Assembly: GCF_003248355.1 (NCBI RefSeq)
Contig: NZ_QKWY01000001.1
Span: 826,001-890,000, forward strand
Length of the DNA stretch: 64,000 nt
Source: Streptomyces sp. AC1-42W
GTDB taxonomy: Bacteria > Actinomycetota > Actinomycetes > Streptomycetales > Streptomycetaceae
Direction of reading: 5' to 3'
Made by a program: the position numbers and the translations under genes. Positions 7,940-16,724 of this stretch are shown piece by piece. Numbering within the stretch: the first letter of the stretch is position 1; each line of letters begins with the position of its first letter. Under the pieces are notes generated by a model, which did not search any database, was not told the origin of the DNA, and worked only from the letters and a program-made list of their open reading frames with translations.

Positions 7940-9562
7940 TCAGTGATGGGCCTTCGCGTCGCGTTGCCGCGGCTCCTGTTTCGCGGTTCCGTTCTTGGCG
8001 GCTTCCTGTTTCGCCGCCACGCGCCGGGCGGTCTCGCGTTTCTTCGTCTCGTCCGCTTTGCCGAGCTTCTTCACCGTCTTGAGCGCCCCGCCGAGCTGTG
8101 GCCCGGTGGGCTCCTGGCCCGCTGGTTGCCCGCCGGGTGTCCCGAGCCAGCCGGCCAGCTTGCCGCCCTCGGCGACCGCGCGCAGCCGGGCCTCGGCGGC
8201 GTCGCGCACCGGGTCGGTGGTCACGACGAGCAGTTCGTCGCCGCGCCGAAGCACCGTGGAGGGCGAGGGCACGAAGCTCTCGTTGTCGCGCACCACGAGG
8301 GTGACGGCGGCGCCCGCCGGCATGCGCAGTTCCCCGATCTCGACGCCGTGCATCTTCGACTCGGCCGGGATGGCGACGGACAGCAGATGTCCGCGCAGCC
8401 GTTCCAGGGGTGCCGATTCGATGCCCAGGTCGGACGCCTCGGACGGACTGTCGCCGAGGTGCAGCGCCTTGGCGAGCCAGGGCAGCGTCGGGCCCTGGAT
8501 GAGGGTGTAGACGACGACCAGGACGAACACGATGTTGAAGACCCGCGTCGAACCCTCGATCCCGGACACCATGGGAATGGTCGCCAGGATGATGGGTACG
8601 GCGCCGCGCAGACCGGCCCATGACATGAGGGCCTTCTCCTGCCAGGGCAGCCGGAACGGCAGCAGCGAGATGAAGACCTCCAGTGGCCGGGCCACCATGG
8701 TCAGCACCAGGCCCACGACGACGGCGGGCCAGAAGTCGTCCAGCAGGTCGTGCGGGGTGACCAGCAGGCCGAGCAGGACGAACATGCCGATCTGGGCGAG
8801 CCAGCCGAGCCCGTCCGCGAAGCCGCGGGTGGCCGGCCAGTGCGGCAGCTTGGCGTTGCCGAGGATCATCGCCGCGAGGTAGACGGCGAGGAATCCGCTG
8901 CCGTGCAGCATGGCGCCCGCCGCGTACGCGGACACCGCGATGGCCATGACGGCGATCGGGTACAGACCGGACGCGGGCAGGGCGACATGGCGCAGCCCGT
9001 AGGAGCCGAGCCAGCCCACGGCGATGCCGATGACCGCGCCGATGGCCAGCTCCAGGGCTATCTCGCCGACCAGTACGTACCAGCTGTCCACCTCGCCGAC
9101 CGTCGAGAAGGCGACGACGAGGATGACCACGGGGGCGTCGTTGAAGCCGGATTCGGCCTCCAGGACGCCGGTGATGCGGGAGGGCAGCGGGACTTTGCGC
9201 AGCACGGAGAAGACGGCGGCGGCGTCCGTCGAGGAGACGACCGCGCCGATGATGAGCGCCTGGCGCCATTCCAGACCGACCAGGTAGTGGGCTCCGGCCG
9301 CGGTCACGCCCACGCTCACGCCGACGCCGACGAGCGACAGCATCACGGCTGCGGGCAGCGCCGGTCTGATCTCTTTCCACTTCGTGCCGAGGCCGCCCTC
9401 GGCGAGGATCACGACGAGGGCCGCGTACCCGATGACCTGCGTGAGTTCCGCGTTGTCGAACTTGACGTCGAAGAAGCCGTCCTGGCCCAGGGCGATGCCG
9501 ATGCCCAGGTACAGGAGCAGGCTGGGGAGCCCGCTGCGGGACGAGACGCGTACCGCCACCAC
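7940..9562 (-). CDS. potassium/proton antiporter (CPA1/NhaP2 type) with TrkA-C domain
   Basis: About 540 residues: an antiporter domain with 11-12 helices (first ~380 residues, with AESGFNDAPVVILV and the SWAGLRGAVPIILAT block typical of CPA antiporters), then a soluble TrkA-C domain (SVAIPAESKMHGVEIGELRMP ... RRGDELLVVTTD) and a charged Lys/Ala/Glu tail. It exports K+ (or Na+) in exchange for protons; the C-domain probably senses nucleotide. Homologous starts lie about 20 residues earlier: the frame stays open and hydrophobic (LNELLLVCSLVLLVAV) back to a CTG at 9622 preceded by AGGAAAGGA, so a CTG start is possible. Confidence 0.85.
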   Translation of the reverse strand: MVAVRVSSRSGLPSLLLYLGIGIALGQDGFFDVKFDNAELTQVIGYAALVVILAEGGLGTKWKEIRPALPAAVMLSLVGVGVSVGVTAAGAHYLVGLEWRQALIIGAVVSSTDAAAVFSVLRKVPLPSRITGVLEAESGFNDAPVVILVVAFSTVGEVDSWYVLVGEIALELAIGAVIGIAVGWLGSYGLRHVALPASGLYPIAVMAIAVSAYAAGAMLHGSGFLAVYLAAMILGNAKLPHWPATRGFADGLGWLAQIGMFVLLGLLVTPHDLLDDFWPAVVVGLVLTMVARPLEVFISLLPFRLPWQEKALMSWAGLRGAVPIILATIPMVSGIEGSTRVFNIVFVLVVVYTLIQGPTLPWLAKALHLGDSPSEASDLGIESAPLERLRGHLLSVAIPAESKMHGVEIGELRMPAGAAVTLVVRDNESFVPSPSTVLRRGDELLVVTTDPVRDAAEARLRAVAEGGKLAGWLGTPGGQPAGQEPTGPQLGGALKTVKKLGKADETKKRETARRVAAKQEAAKNGTAKQEPRQRDAKAHH

Positions 9563-9837
9563 GGCGACGAGCAGAACGAGCGAGCAGACGAGCAGGAGTT
9601 CGTTGAGCGTGTGGACAGTCAGTGGCCGGTCCTTTCCTGCGTACGCCTGCCGGATCGTCTTCCGGCGGCCAGTACTTCGTTACCTTACCTAATCTTTAAC
9701 GTTTTCTTGATGCGTTCGAGTATTCGTACGATCGCTACGCAATCCGAGTCATCCTGATACCGCGTCCGAGTGGCGTGCGCGCTGCGCCTATGGTTGCTCC
9801 TGCACTCCCAGGACCGCCCTGCCCTCGAAGGACAGCG
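9563..9837. promoter_or_regulatory. divergent promoter region, antiporter / penicillin acylase
   Basis: An AT-rich stretch (about 9680-9765) between two divergent genes. It includes TTACCTTACCTAATC, which resembles one arm of a DtxR/DmdR iron box but lacks the second arm. No precise promoter is called. Confidence 0.4.
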
Positions 9838-12591
9838 ATGCCCGCCACAACAACCGCCACTTCCGGAGCCACCGGTACCGCCGGTGGCGGGCCGCGCAAG
9901 AAGAGGAAGGGGCGACGCGCCCGCCTCCTCGTGATCGTCCTGGTGTTGGCGCTCATCGCGGGCATCGGTTACGGAGCGTACTGGTCCGTTTCCACCGTGC
10001 GTGCCTCGTACCCGCAGACCAGCGGGACCATCCGCATCGACGGGCTCGACGGCAACGTCGAGGTCAAGCGCGACGGCTACGGCATCCCGCAGATCTACGC
10101 GGACTCCGACGCCGACCTGTTCCGCGCCCAGGGCTTCGTCCAGGCGCAGGACCGCTTCTGGGAGATGGACGTCCGCCGCCACCTGACGGCCGGCCGGCTC
10201 TCCGAGATGTTCGGCTCCGGCCAGGTCGAGACGGACTCCTTCCTGCGCACGCTCGGCTGGCGCAAGGTCGCGCAGGAGGAGTACGACACGGTCCTGTCCG
10301 AGGAGACCAAGAAGAACCTCCAGGCGTACGCGGACGGCGTCAACGCCTACCTCAAGGGGCGCGACGGCAAGGACATCTCCGTCGAGTACGCCGCGCTCGG
10401 CTTCACCAACGACTACAAGCCCTCGGAGTGGACCCCGGTCGACTCGGTCGCGTGGCTGAAGGCGATGGCCTGGGACCTGCGCGGCAACATGCAGGACGAG
10501 ATCGACCGCTCGCTGATGACCAGCCGGCTCGACGCCGACCAGATCAAGCAGCTCTACCCCGATTACCCGTACGACAAGCACGAGCCGATCGTCACCGAGG
10601 GCGCGGTCTCCTCGCTCACCGGCAAGTTCGACCCGAAGGCGACCGACACCGGCACCGTCGATCCGAACACCGTGGCGGGCGCGACCCAGGGCCTCAGCAC
10701 CCAGCTCGGCGCGCTCTCCGACACCCTCGACGAGATCCCCGCGCTGCTCGGCCCGAACGGCAACGGCATCGGCTCCAACTCCTGGGTGGTCGCCGGCAAG
10801 TACACGACCACGGGCAAGCCGCTGCTGGCCAACGACCCGCACCTGGCGCCGATGCTGCCGTCCCTCTGGTACCAGATGGGCCTTCACTGCCGGCAGGTCT
10901 CCGAAACCTGCAAGTACGACACCGCCGGCTACACCTTCTCCGGCATGCCCGGTGTGATCATCGGCCACAACCAGGACATCGCCTGGGGCTTCACCAACCT
11001 CGGCGCCGACGTCACCGACCTGTTCCTGGAGAAGGTCACCACCGACGGCTACCTGTACGACGGCAGGACGAAGCCCTTCACCGTCCGCGAGGAGACCATC
11101 AAGGTCGCCGGCGGCAAGGACCGGCACATCACCGTCCGCGAGACCAACAACGGCCCGCTGGTCTCCGACCGCAGCGGCGAGCTGGAGAAGGTCGGCCAGA
11201 AGGCGCCCGTCACCAACTCCGCCCCGGACCGCGCGGACGGTTACGCCGTCGCGCTGAAGTGGACCGCGCTGGAGCCCGGCCACTCCATGGACGCCGTCTT
11301 CGAGCTGAACCGCGCCAAGGACTTCACGAGCTTCCGCCAGGCCGCCCGGCACTTCGAGGTTCCCTCGCAGAACCTGATCTACGCCGACACCAAGGGCAAC
11401 ATCGGCTACCAGGCCCCCGGCAAGATCCCGGTCCGCGAGAAGGGCGACGGCACCACGCCCAGCCCCGGCTGGTCGTCGGAGTACGGCTGGAAGAAGGACC
11501 CGATCCCGTTCGACGAGCTGCCCTACGAGTACAACCCGGAGCGCGGCTACATCGTCACCGCCAACCAGGCCGTGATCGACGAGGACGAGTACCCGTACCT
11601 GCTGACGAAGGACTGGGGCTACGGCAGCCGCAGCCAGCGGATCAACGACCTCATCCAGTCGAAGCTCAAGGGCGGCGGCAAGATCTCGACCGAAGACATG
11701 CAGAAGATGCAGATGGACAACACCAGCGAGATCGCCGCGCTGCTGGTGCCCGAACTGCTCAAGATCAACATCGCCGACAAGGACGTCCGCGAGGCGCAGA
11801 AGCTGTTGGAGGGCTGGGACTACACCCAGGAGGCCGACTCGGCCGCCGCCGCCTACTTCAACGGCGTCTGGCGCAACATCCTCAAGCTGGCCTTCGGCGA
11901 CAAGCTGCCCAAGGAGCTGCGCGTCGAGGGCGAGTGCCTGAACGTTCGTCCCCCCAAGAGCTCCGGCCCGGTGGACGAGCAGGAGCGCCTGGTGCGCGAG
12001 TGCGGCCGGCGCTCCCCGGACTCCGCCCAGCCGGACGGCGGCGACCGCTGGTACCAGGTCGTCGCGAACCTCATGGACAAGCCGGACAGCGAGTGGTGGA
12101 AGTCGCCCAGGAGCCGCAAGGACAAGGCGACCGAGACCCGTGACGAGCTGTTCGCCCGCGCCATGGAGGACGCCCGCTGGGAGCTGACCGCCAAGCTCGG
12201 CAAGGACATCACCACCTGGAACTGGGGCCGGCTGCACCGGCTGACCCTCAAGAACCAGACGCTGGGCACCGAGGGCCCCGGAATCATCCAGCGGCTCCTC
12301 AACCGCGGCCCCTGGGAGCTCGGCGGCGGCGAGGCCGCGGTCAACGCCACCGGCTGGAACGCGGCCGGCGGTTACGAGGTCGTCTGGGTGCCGTCGATGC
12401 GGATGGTCGTCAACGTGGGGGACTGGGACAAGTCCCGCTGGATCAACCTCACCGGCGCCTCCGGGCACGCGTTCAGCGCGCACTACACCGACCAGACCGA
12501 CAAGTGGGTCAACGGTGAACTGCTGCCCTGGGCCTACGGCACGAACGCCGTGGCCGGGACGACGACGGACACGCTGACTCTCAAGCCGTAG
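9838..12591 (+). CDS. penicillin acylase-family Ntn hydrolase
   Basis: A 917-residue secreted or membrane-anchored precursor: a basic N-terminus (RKKRKGRRAR) and one hydrophobic helix (LLVIVLVLALIAGIGYGAY) act as signal anchor. The alpha part (RIDGLDGNVEVKRDGYGIPQ, FVQAQDRFWEMD) and the beta part (GSNSWVVAGKYTTTGKPLLANDPHL) match the family. Autocleavage before Ser313 (SNSW) would expose the N-terminal nucleophile. These enzymes hydrolyse amides such as penicillins or acyl-homoserine lactones; the substrate here is unknown. ATG 9838 has AAGGA six bases upstream. It is convergent with the FTHF cyclo-ligase gene. Confidence 0.9.
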   Translation: MPATTTATSGATGTAGGGPRKKRKGRRARLLVIVLVLALIAGIGYGAYWSVSTVRASYPQTSGTIRIDGLDGNVEVKRDGYGIPQIYADSDADLFRAQGFVQAQDRFWEMDVRRHLTAGRLSEMFGSGQVETDSFLRTLGWRKVAQEEYDTVLSEETKKNLQAYADGVNAYLKGRDGKDISVEYAALGFTNDYKPSEWTPVDSVAWLKAMAWDLRGNMQDEIDRSLMTSRLDADQIKQLYPDYPYDKHEPIVTEGAVSSLTGKFDPKATDTGTVDPNTVAGATQGLSTQLGALSDTLDEIPALLGPNGNGIGSNSWVVAGKYTTTGKPLLANDPHLAPMLPSLWYQMGLHCRQVSETCKYDTAGYTFSGMPGVIIGHNQDIAWGFTNLGADVTDLFLEKVTTDGYLYDGRTKPFTVREETIKVAGGKDRHITVRETNNGPLVSDRSGELEKVGQKAPVTNSAPDRADGYAVALKWTALEPGHSMDAVFELNRAKDFTSFRQAARHFEVPSQNLIYADTKGNIGYQAPGKIPVREKGDGTTPSPGWSSEYGWKKDPIPFDELPYEYNPERGYIVTANQAVIDEDEYPYLLTKDWGYGSRSQRINDLIQSKLKGGGKISTEDMQKMQMDNTSEIAALLVPELLKINIADKDVREAQKLLEGWDYTQEADSAAAAYFNGVWRNILKLAFGDKLPKELRVEGECLNVRPPKSSGPVDEQERLVRECGRRSPDSAQPDGGDRWYQVVANLMDKPDSEWWKSPRSRKDKATETRDELFARAMEDARWELTAKLGKDITTWNWGRLHRLTLKNQTLGTEGPGIIQRLLNRGPWELGGGEAAVNATGWNAAGGYEVVWVPSMRMVVNVGDWDKSRWINLTGASGHAFSAHYTDQTDKWVNGELLPWAYGTNAVAGTTTDTLTLKP

Positions 12592-12643
12592 CGGGCTGCC
12601 CCTCAAGCCGTAGCCGGTTCGCCGTCAGGCCGTAGCAGGCGCC

Positions 12644-12695
12644 CCCGAGGGCCCCCGGTGCTTCAGTTCACGCCGAAGCGCCGGGGGCCCTCGGG
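12644..12695. terminator. bidirectional terminator hairpin
   Basis: A 15-bp perfect stem (CCCGAGGGCCCCCGG / CCGGGGGCCCTCGGG) is extended by CTTC/GAAG around a 10-base loop. It lies between the convergent penicillin acylase and cyclo-ligase genes and takes in the last 11 codons of the latter, whose stop is in the structure. Confidence 0.75.
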
Positions 12696-13259
12696 TGTCA
12701 CCACCGCGTGAACGGGGAAGTCGTGCGGCTCCGCCGGGACCCGCGCGGCCACCTCGTTCGCGTACAGCAGCACGATCAGCGCGGGGGCGGCCCCGGCGGC
12801 CGTCAGGCGCGCCAGCACCCGGTCGTAACTGCCGCCGCCGCGCCCGAGGCGCATGCCGCGCGCGTCCACCGCGAGGCCGGGCAGCAGCACCGCGTCCGCC
12901 TCCAGCACGGCGTCGGGGCCCAGTCGCTGACCGGTGGGTTCGAGCAGCCCGCGCCCCGCCTTCGCGAGCCCCTCGGCCCCCTCGTACGCCGCCCAGTCCA
13001 GGTCGTTGTCGGCGAGCAGCACCGGGAGCAGCACCCGGACGCCCCGCGCGCGCAGCGCGTCCAGCAGCGCGCGGGTGCCCGGTTCGCGGCCCACCGAAAC
13101 GTACGCGGCGACGGTACGGGCCCCGGCCAGCTCCGGGAGTTCCAGTGCGTGGCGGGCGAGCACTCCGGCGTACCGCTCGATGTCCTGGTCCGTCAGGAGA
13201 CGGCGGGCGGCGAGCAGTTCGCGCCGCAGGAGTGCCTTTGCGGACATGTCGGTGTTCAA
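12663..13259 (-). CDS. 5-formyltetrahydrofolate cyclo-ligase
   Basis: The enzyme converts 5-formyl-THF to 5,10-methenyl-THF using ATP. The 198-residue protein shows the N-terminal basic helix (AKALLRRELLAARR), the folate/ATP region and the signature LPGLAVDARGMRLGRGGGSYDR. The second-last aromatic position, usually Tyr in GGGYYDR, is Ser here. TTG 13259 is the likely start (AGGT upstream), with ATG 13247 as alternative. It diverges from galU. Confidence 0.9.
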   Translation of the reverse strand: MNTDMSAKALLRRELLAARRLLTDQDIERYAGVLARHALELPELAGARTVAAYVSVGREPGTRALLDALRARGVRVLLPVLLADNDLDWAAYEGAEGLAKAGRGLLEPTGQRLGPDAVLEADAVLLPGLAVDARGMRLGRGGGSYDRVLARLTAAGAAPALIVLLYANEVAARVPAEPHDFPVHAVVTPEGPRRFGVN

Positions 13260-13354
13260 CGGGGTACCTGCCGGGCTCTCGTATAGGAATAAATGAGGAC
13301 AAGGTTAACCGGAAGCTCATCTTCCGCCCATGCCGCACCGTTAGGGTTCAGCGC

Positions 13355-14257
13355 ATGACCCAGTCGAACCCCAGGATCAGCAAGGCCGTCATCCCGGCGG
13401 CGGGCCTCGGGACCCGCTTCCTTCCGGCCACCAAGGCCACCCCCAAGGAGATGCTGCCTGTCGTCGACAAGCCTGCCATCCAGTACGTGGTCGAGGAAGC
13501 GGTGGCCGCCGGGCTGCACGACGTCCTCATGGTCACCGGACGCAACAAGCGCCCCCTGGAGGACCACTTCGACCGGAACTACGAACTGGAGTCGGCGCTG
13601 ACCCGCAAGGGCGACGCCGACCGGCTGCGCAAGGTCCGCGAGTCCACCGACCTCGCCACCATGCACTACGTCCGCCAGGGCGACCCCAAGGGCCTCGGGC
13701 ACGCCGTCCTGTGCGCCGAACCGCACGTCGGGGACGAGCCCTTCGCGGTGCTCCTCGGCGACGACCTGATCGACCCGCGCGACCCGCTGCTGACCCGGAT
13801 GACCGAGATCCAGGAGCGCGAGGGCGGCAGCGTCATCGCGCTGATGGAGGTCCCGTCCGCGATGATCCAGCAGTACGGCTGCGCCGCCGTCGAGCCCACG
13901 CCCGACGCGGACGTCGTGCGGATCACCGGCCTGGTCGAGAAGCCCGAGCCCGCCGACGCGCCCAGCAACCTCGCCGTGATCGGCCGCTACGTCCTGGACC
14001 CGGCGGTCTTCGGCATACTGCGCCGGACCGAACCGGGCCGGGGCAACGAGATCCAGCTGACCGACGCGCTGCAACTGCTCGCCGAGGACGAGAAGGCCGG
14101 CGGCCCCGTGCACGGCGTCGTCTTCAAGGGCCGCCGCTACGACACCGGGGACCGCGGCGACTATCTGCGTGCCATTGTCAGACTCGCGTGCGAACGTGAA
14201 GATCTGGGGCCGGAGTTCCGCAGCTGGCTCCGCCGGTACGTCACCGAGGAGATGTAA
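13355..14257 (+). CDS. galU: UTP-glucose-1-phosphate uridylyltransferase
   Basis: GalU makes UDP-glucose for cell-wall and polysaccharide synthesis. The 300-residue protein has the nucleotidyltransferase signature AAGLGTRFLPATKATPKEMLP near the N-terminus, KPAIQYVVEEAVAAG, LLGDDLI with the metal-binding aspartates, and LVEKPEP. Length and motifs fit bacterial GalU. ATG 13355 is preceded by AGGG ten bases upstream. The following glp/moeA gene starts four bases after the stop, so they are co-transcribed. Confidence 0.95.
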   Translation: MTQSNPRISKAVIPAAGLGTRFLPATKATPKEMLPVVDKPAIQYVVEEAVAAGLHDVLMVTGRNKRPLEDHFDRNYELESALTRKGDADRLRKVRESTDLATMHYVRQGDPKGLGHAVLCAEPHVGDEPFAVLLGDDLIDPRDPLLTRMTEIQEREGGSVIALMEVPSAMIQQYGCAAVEPTPDADVVRITGLVEKPEPADAPSNLAVIGRYVLDPAVFGILRRTEPGRGNEIQLTDALQLLAEDEKAGGPVHGVVFKGRRYDTGDRGDYLRAIVRLACEREDLGPEFRSWLRRYVTEEM

Positions 14258-14261
14258 CACG

Positions 14262-15575
14262 TTGAGCAGCACGATCTGGTCGGTGGACGAGCACCTGGAA
14301 GACATCCTCGCCGCGGTGAAGCCGCTCGAGCCCATCGAGCTGCAACTGCCCGAGGCCCAGGGCTGCGTCCTCGTCGAGGACGTCGTGGTGGAGATCGCCC
14401 TGCCACCCTTCGACAACAGCTCGATGGACGGTTACGCGGTCCGCGTCGCCGATGTCGAGGGCGCCACCGAGGAGTTCCCCGCCGTCCTCACGGTCGTCGG
14501 CGACGTCGCCGCCGGGGACGACGGACTCGGCGCCGGCCGGCGCCTGGGCCCCGGCGAGGCCGCCCGCATCATGACCGGCGCCCCGCTCCCGGAGGGCGCC
14601 GAGGCCGTCGTGCCCGTCGAGTGGACCGACGGCGGTACGGGCGAGGGCCCGGCCGCCGCGATGCGCGCCCACAGCGAGGCCCCCGAGGGCGCCGGCGGCG
14701 AGGTCCGGGTGCACCGCCCGGTCGAGCCCCGCGCCCACGTCCGGGACCGGGGCAGCGACGTCCGCCCCGGCGACCTCGCGCTCACGGCGGGCACGGTGAT
14801 CGGGCCGCCGCAGATCGGGCTGCTCGCCGCGATCGGCCGCTCCACCGTCACCGTGCGGCCCCGCCCGCGCGTCGTCGTCCTGTCCACCGGCAGCGAACTC
14901 GTGCAGCCCGGCGGCGAGCTGACGCCCGGCCGGATCTACGACTCCAACAGCTTCGCGCTCACCGCCGCCGCCCGCGACGCCGGAGCCATCGCCTACCGCG
15001 TCGGCGCCGTCGCCGACGACGCCGAGACCCTGCGCGCCACCATCGAGGACCAGCTCATCCGCGCCGACCTCGTCGTCACCACGGGCGGCGTCAGCGTCGG
15101 CGCGTACGACGTCGTCAAGGAGGCACTGTCCGCCGTCGGCGACGAGGACGGGACGGGCGGCGGCGGGGTCGACTTCCGCAAGCTCGCCATGCAGCCGGGC
15201 AAACCGCAGGGCTTCGGCTCCATCGGCCCCGACCACACCCCGCTGCTCGCCCTTCCCGGCAACCCGGTCTCCAGCTATGTCTCCTTCGAGCTGTTCGTCC
15301 GCCCCGCGATCCGTACGCTGATGGGCCTGTCGGAGACCGGCCGCCCCACGGCGAAGGCCGTGCTGGCCACCGACAAGGCCCTGTCCTCACCGGCCGGGAA
15401 GCGCCAGTTCCTGCGCGGCACGTACGACGCCGAGGCCGGCACCGTGACTCCGGTCGGCGGTTCCGGATCGCATCTGATCGCCGCGCTCGCCCGGGCGGAC
15501 GCGCTGATCGTGCTGCCCGAGGACGTCACATCGGCCGAGCCCGGCGCCGACACCGAGGTGATCCTGCTCCGCTGA
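14262..15575 (+). CDS. glp: gephyrin-like molybdotransferase Glp (MoeA family)
   Basis: The 437-residue protein has the MoeA domains: the N-terminal hook with LPPFDNSSMDGYAVR, RIMTGAPLPEGAEAVVPVE, the MogA-like domain with VLSTGSELV and TTGGVSVGAYDVV, LPGNPVSSYVSFELF and a C-terminal barrel. Canonical members insert molybdate into molybdopterin. In Actinobacteria this galU-linked copy corresponds to Glp, which with the membrane receptor GlpR (SepX in Streptomyces) acts at the divisome; sepX lies four genes downstream here. TTG 14262 has GAGGAG eight bases upstream, inside the end of galU. Whether this copy also serves molybdenum cofactor synthesis cannot be read. Confidence 0.88.
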   Translation: MSSTIWSVDEHLEDILAAVKPLEPIELQLPEAQGCVLVEDVVVEIALPPFDNSSMDGYAVRVADVEGATEEFPAVLTVVGDVAAGDDGLGAGRRLGPGEAARIMTGAPLPEGAEAVVPVEWTDGGTGEGPAAAMRAHSEAPEGAGGEVRVHRPVEPRAHVRDRGSDVRPGDLALTAGTVIGPPQIGLLAAIGRSTVTVRPRPRVVVLSTGSELVQPGGELTPGRIYDSNSFALTAAARDAGAIAYRVGAVADDAETLRATIEDQLIRADLVVTTGGVSVGAYDVVKEALSAVGDEDGTGGGGVDFRKLAMQPGKPQGFGSIGPDHTPLLALPGNPVSSYVSFELFVRPAIRTLMGLSETGRPTAKAVLATDKALSSPAGKRQFLRGTYDAEAGTVTPVGGSGSHLIAALARADALIVLPEDVTSAEPGADTEVILLR

Positions 15576-15697
15576 CCGGGGCTCCGTGGCGGTACGGTAT
15601 TTGGCGCTGTGCCGTCCGGGGGACACCCCCCGGCCCCCGGACCCGCGCCCCGGTGCGGCGCCGGGGAATCCGGCGCCCTACCGCTAGGCGGAGTGAG

Positions 15698-16198
15698 TTG
15701 AGTACGCAGAACAGGCTGACGCACATCGACGAGGCGGGTGCCGCCCGTATGGTGGACGTCTCCGGGAAGGACGTCACCGCGCGCGTCGCCCGCGCCGCCG
15801 GCCGGGTCCTCGTGTCGCCGCGTGTGATCGAACTGCTCCGGGGCGAAGGGGTCCCCAAGGGCGACGCCCTCGCCACCGCGCGGATCGCGGGCATCATGGG
15901 TGCCAAGCGCACCCCGGACCTCATCCCCCTCTGCCACCCGCTGGCCGTCTCCGGCGTCGGCGTCGAGCTGACCGTGGCCGACGACGCCGTCGAGATCAGC
16001 GCCACCGTGAAGACCACCGACCGCACCGGCGTCGAGATGGAGGCCCTGACCGCCGTGTCCGTGGCCGCGCTCACCGTCGTGGACATGGTCAAGGCGGTCG
16101 ACAAGGCGGCGGTCATCACGGACATCCGGGTGGAGTCGAAGTCGGGCGGCAAGTCCGGCGACTGGGTACGCGCCCGGGAGACCGGGGCCGACGCGTGA
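15698..16198 (+). CDS. moaC: cyclic pyranopterin monophosphate synthase
   Basis: MoaC forms cyclic pyranopterin monophosphate, an early molybdenum-cofactor step. The 166-residue protein has LTHIDEAGAARMVDVSGK, the KGDALATARIAGIMGAK and PLCHPL motifs with the catalytic region, KTTDRTGVEMEALTAVSVAAL and the final DKAAVITDIRVESKSGGKSG. TTG 15698 is chosen by GGCGGAG seven bases upstream and by the usual N-terminus. The stop overlaps the next start (GTGA). Confidence 0.94.
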   Translation: MSTQNRLTHIDEAGAARMVDVSGKDVTARVARAAGRVLVSPRVIELLRGEGVPKGDALATARIAGIMGAKRTPDLIPLCHPLAVSGVGVELTVADDAVEISATVKTTDRTGVEMEALTAVSVAALTVVDMVKAVDKAAVITDIRVESKSGGKSGDWVRARETGADA

Positions 16199-16707
16199 GC
16201 GCCGCCGCGCCGCCGTCCCCGTACCGCGCCCTCGTCGTGACCGCGTCCAACCGCGCGTCCGCCGGGGTCTACGCCGACCGGGGCGGGCCGCTGATCGCCG
16301 AGGCGCTGACCCGGCTCGGCTTCACCGTCGACGGCCCGCAGGTCGTGCCGGACGGCGACCCGGTCGAGCGGGCCCTGCGCGCCGCCGCCGCCGCGTACGA
16401 CGTGGTCGTCACCACCGGCGGTACGGGCATCTCGCCCACGGACCGCACCCCCGAGGCCACCCGCCGCGTCCTGGACCACGAGATCCCCGGCATCCCCGAG
16501 GCGATCCGCGCCGAGGGCCGCGACAAGGTCCCCACCGCCGCCCTCTCGCGCGGCCTGGCCGGCGTCGCCGGGCGCACCCTGATCGTCAACCTCCCCGGCT
16601 CCACCGGCGGGGTGCGCGACGGGCTCGCCGTCCTGGAACGGCTCCTCGTGCACGCCGTCGACCAGCTGCGCGGCGGCGACCACCCCCGACCGGGGAGCCC
16701 GAGCTGA
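16195..16707 (+). CDS. mog: MogA/MoaB-family molybdopterin protein
   Basis: A 170-residue MoaB/Mog fold that adenylylates molybdopterin before metal insertion. Visible motifs are ALVVTASNRASAGVYADRGGPL, VVTTGGTGISPTDRTPEAT, the acidic IPGIPEAIRAEG and LIVNLPGSTGGVRDGLAVL. GTG 16195 overlaps moaC by four bases, so the two are translationally coupled. Confidence 0.92.
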   Translation: MSAAAPPSPYRALVVTASNRASAGVYADRGGPLIAEALTRLGFTVDGPQVVPDGDPVERALRAAAAAYDVVVTTGGTGISPTDRTPEATRRVLDHEIPGIPEAIRAEGRDKVPTAALSRGLAGVAGRTLIVNLPGSTGGVRDGLAVLERLLVHAVDQLRGGDHPRPGSPS

Positions 16708-16724
16708 ACGTCCCGACCTGGCCG

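Noticed and set aside
9676..9700. Iron box (DtxR/DmdR) in the antiporter/acylase intergenic region
   Set aside because: Only one half-site (TTAGGTAAGG on the minus strand) is present; the dyad is missing.
9685..12606. 973-codon minus-strand frame over the acylase gene
   Set aside because: An antisense shadow with Val/Leu/Gly/Asp bias and no domain; the plus strand encodes a clear penicillin acylase.
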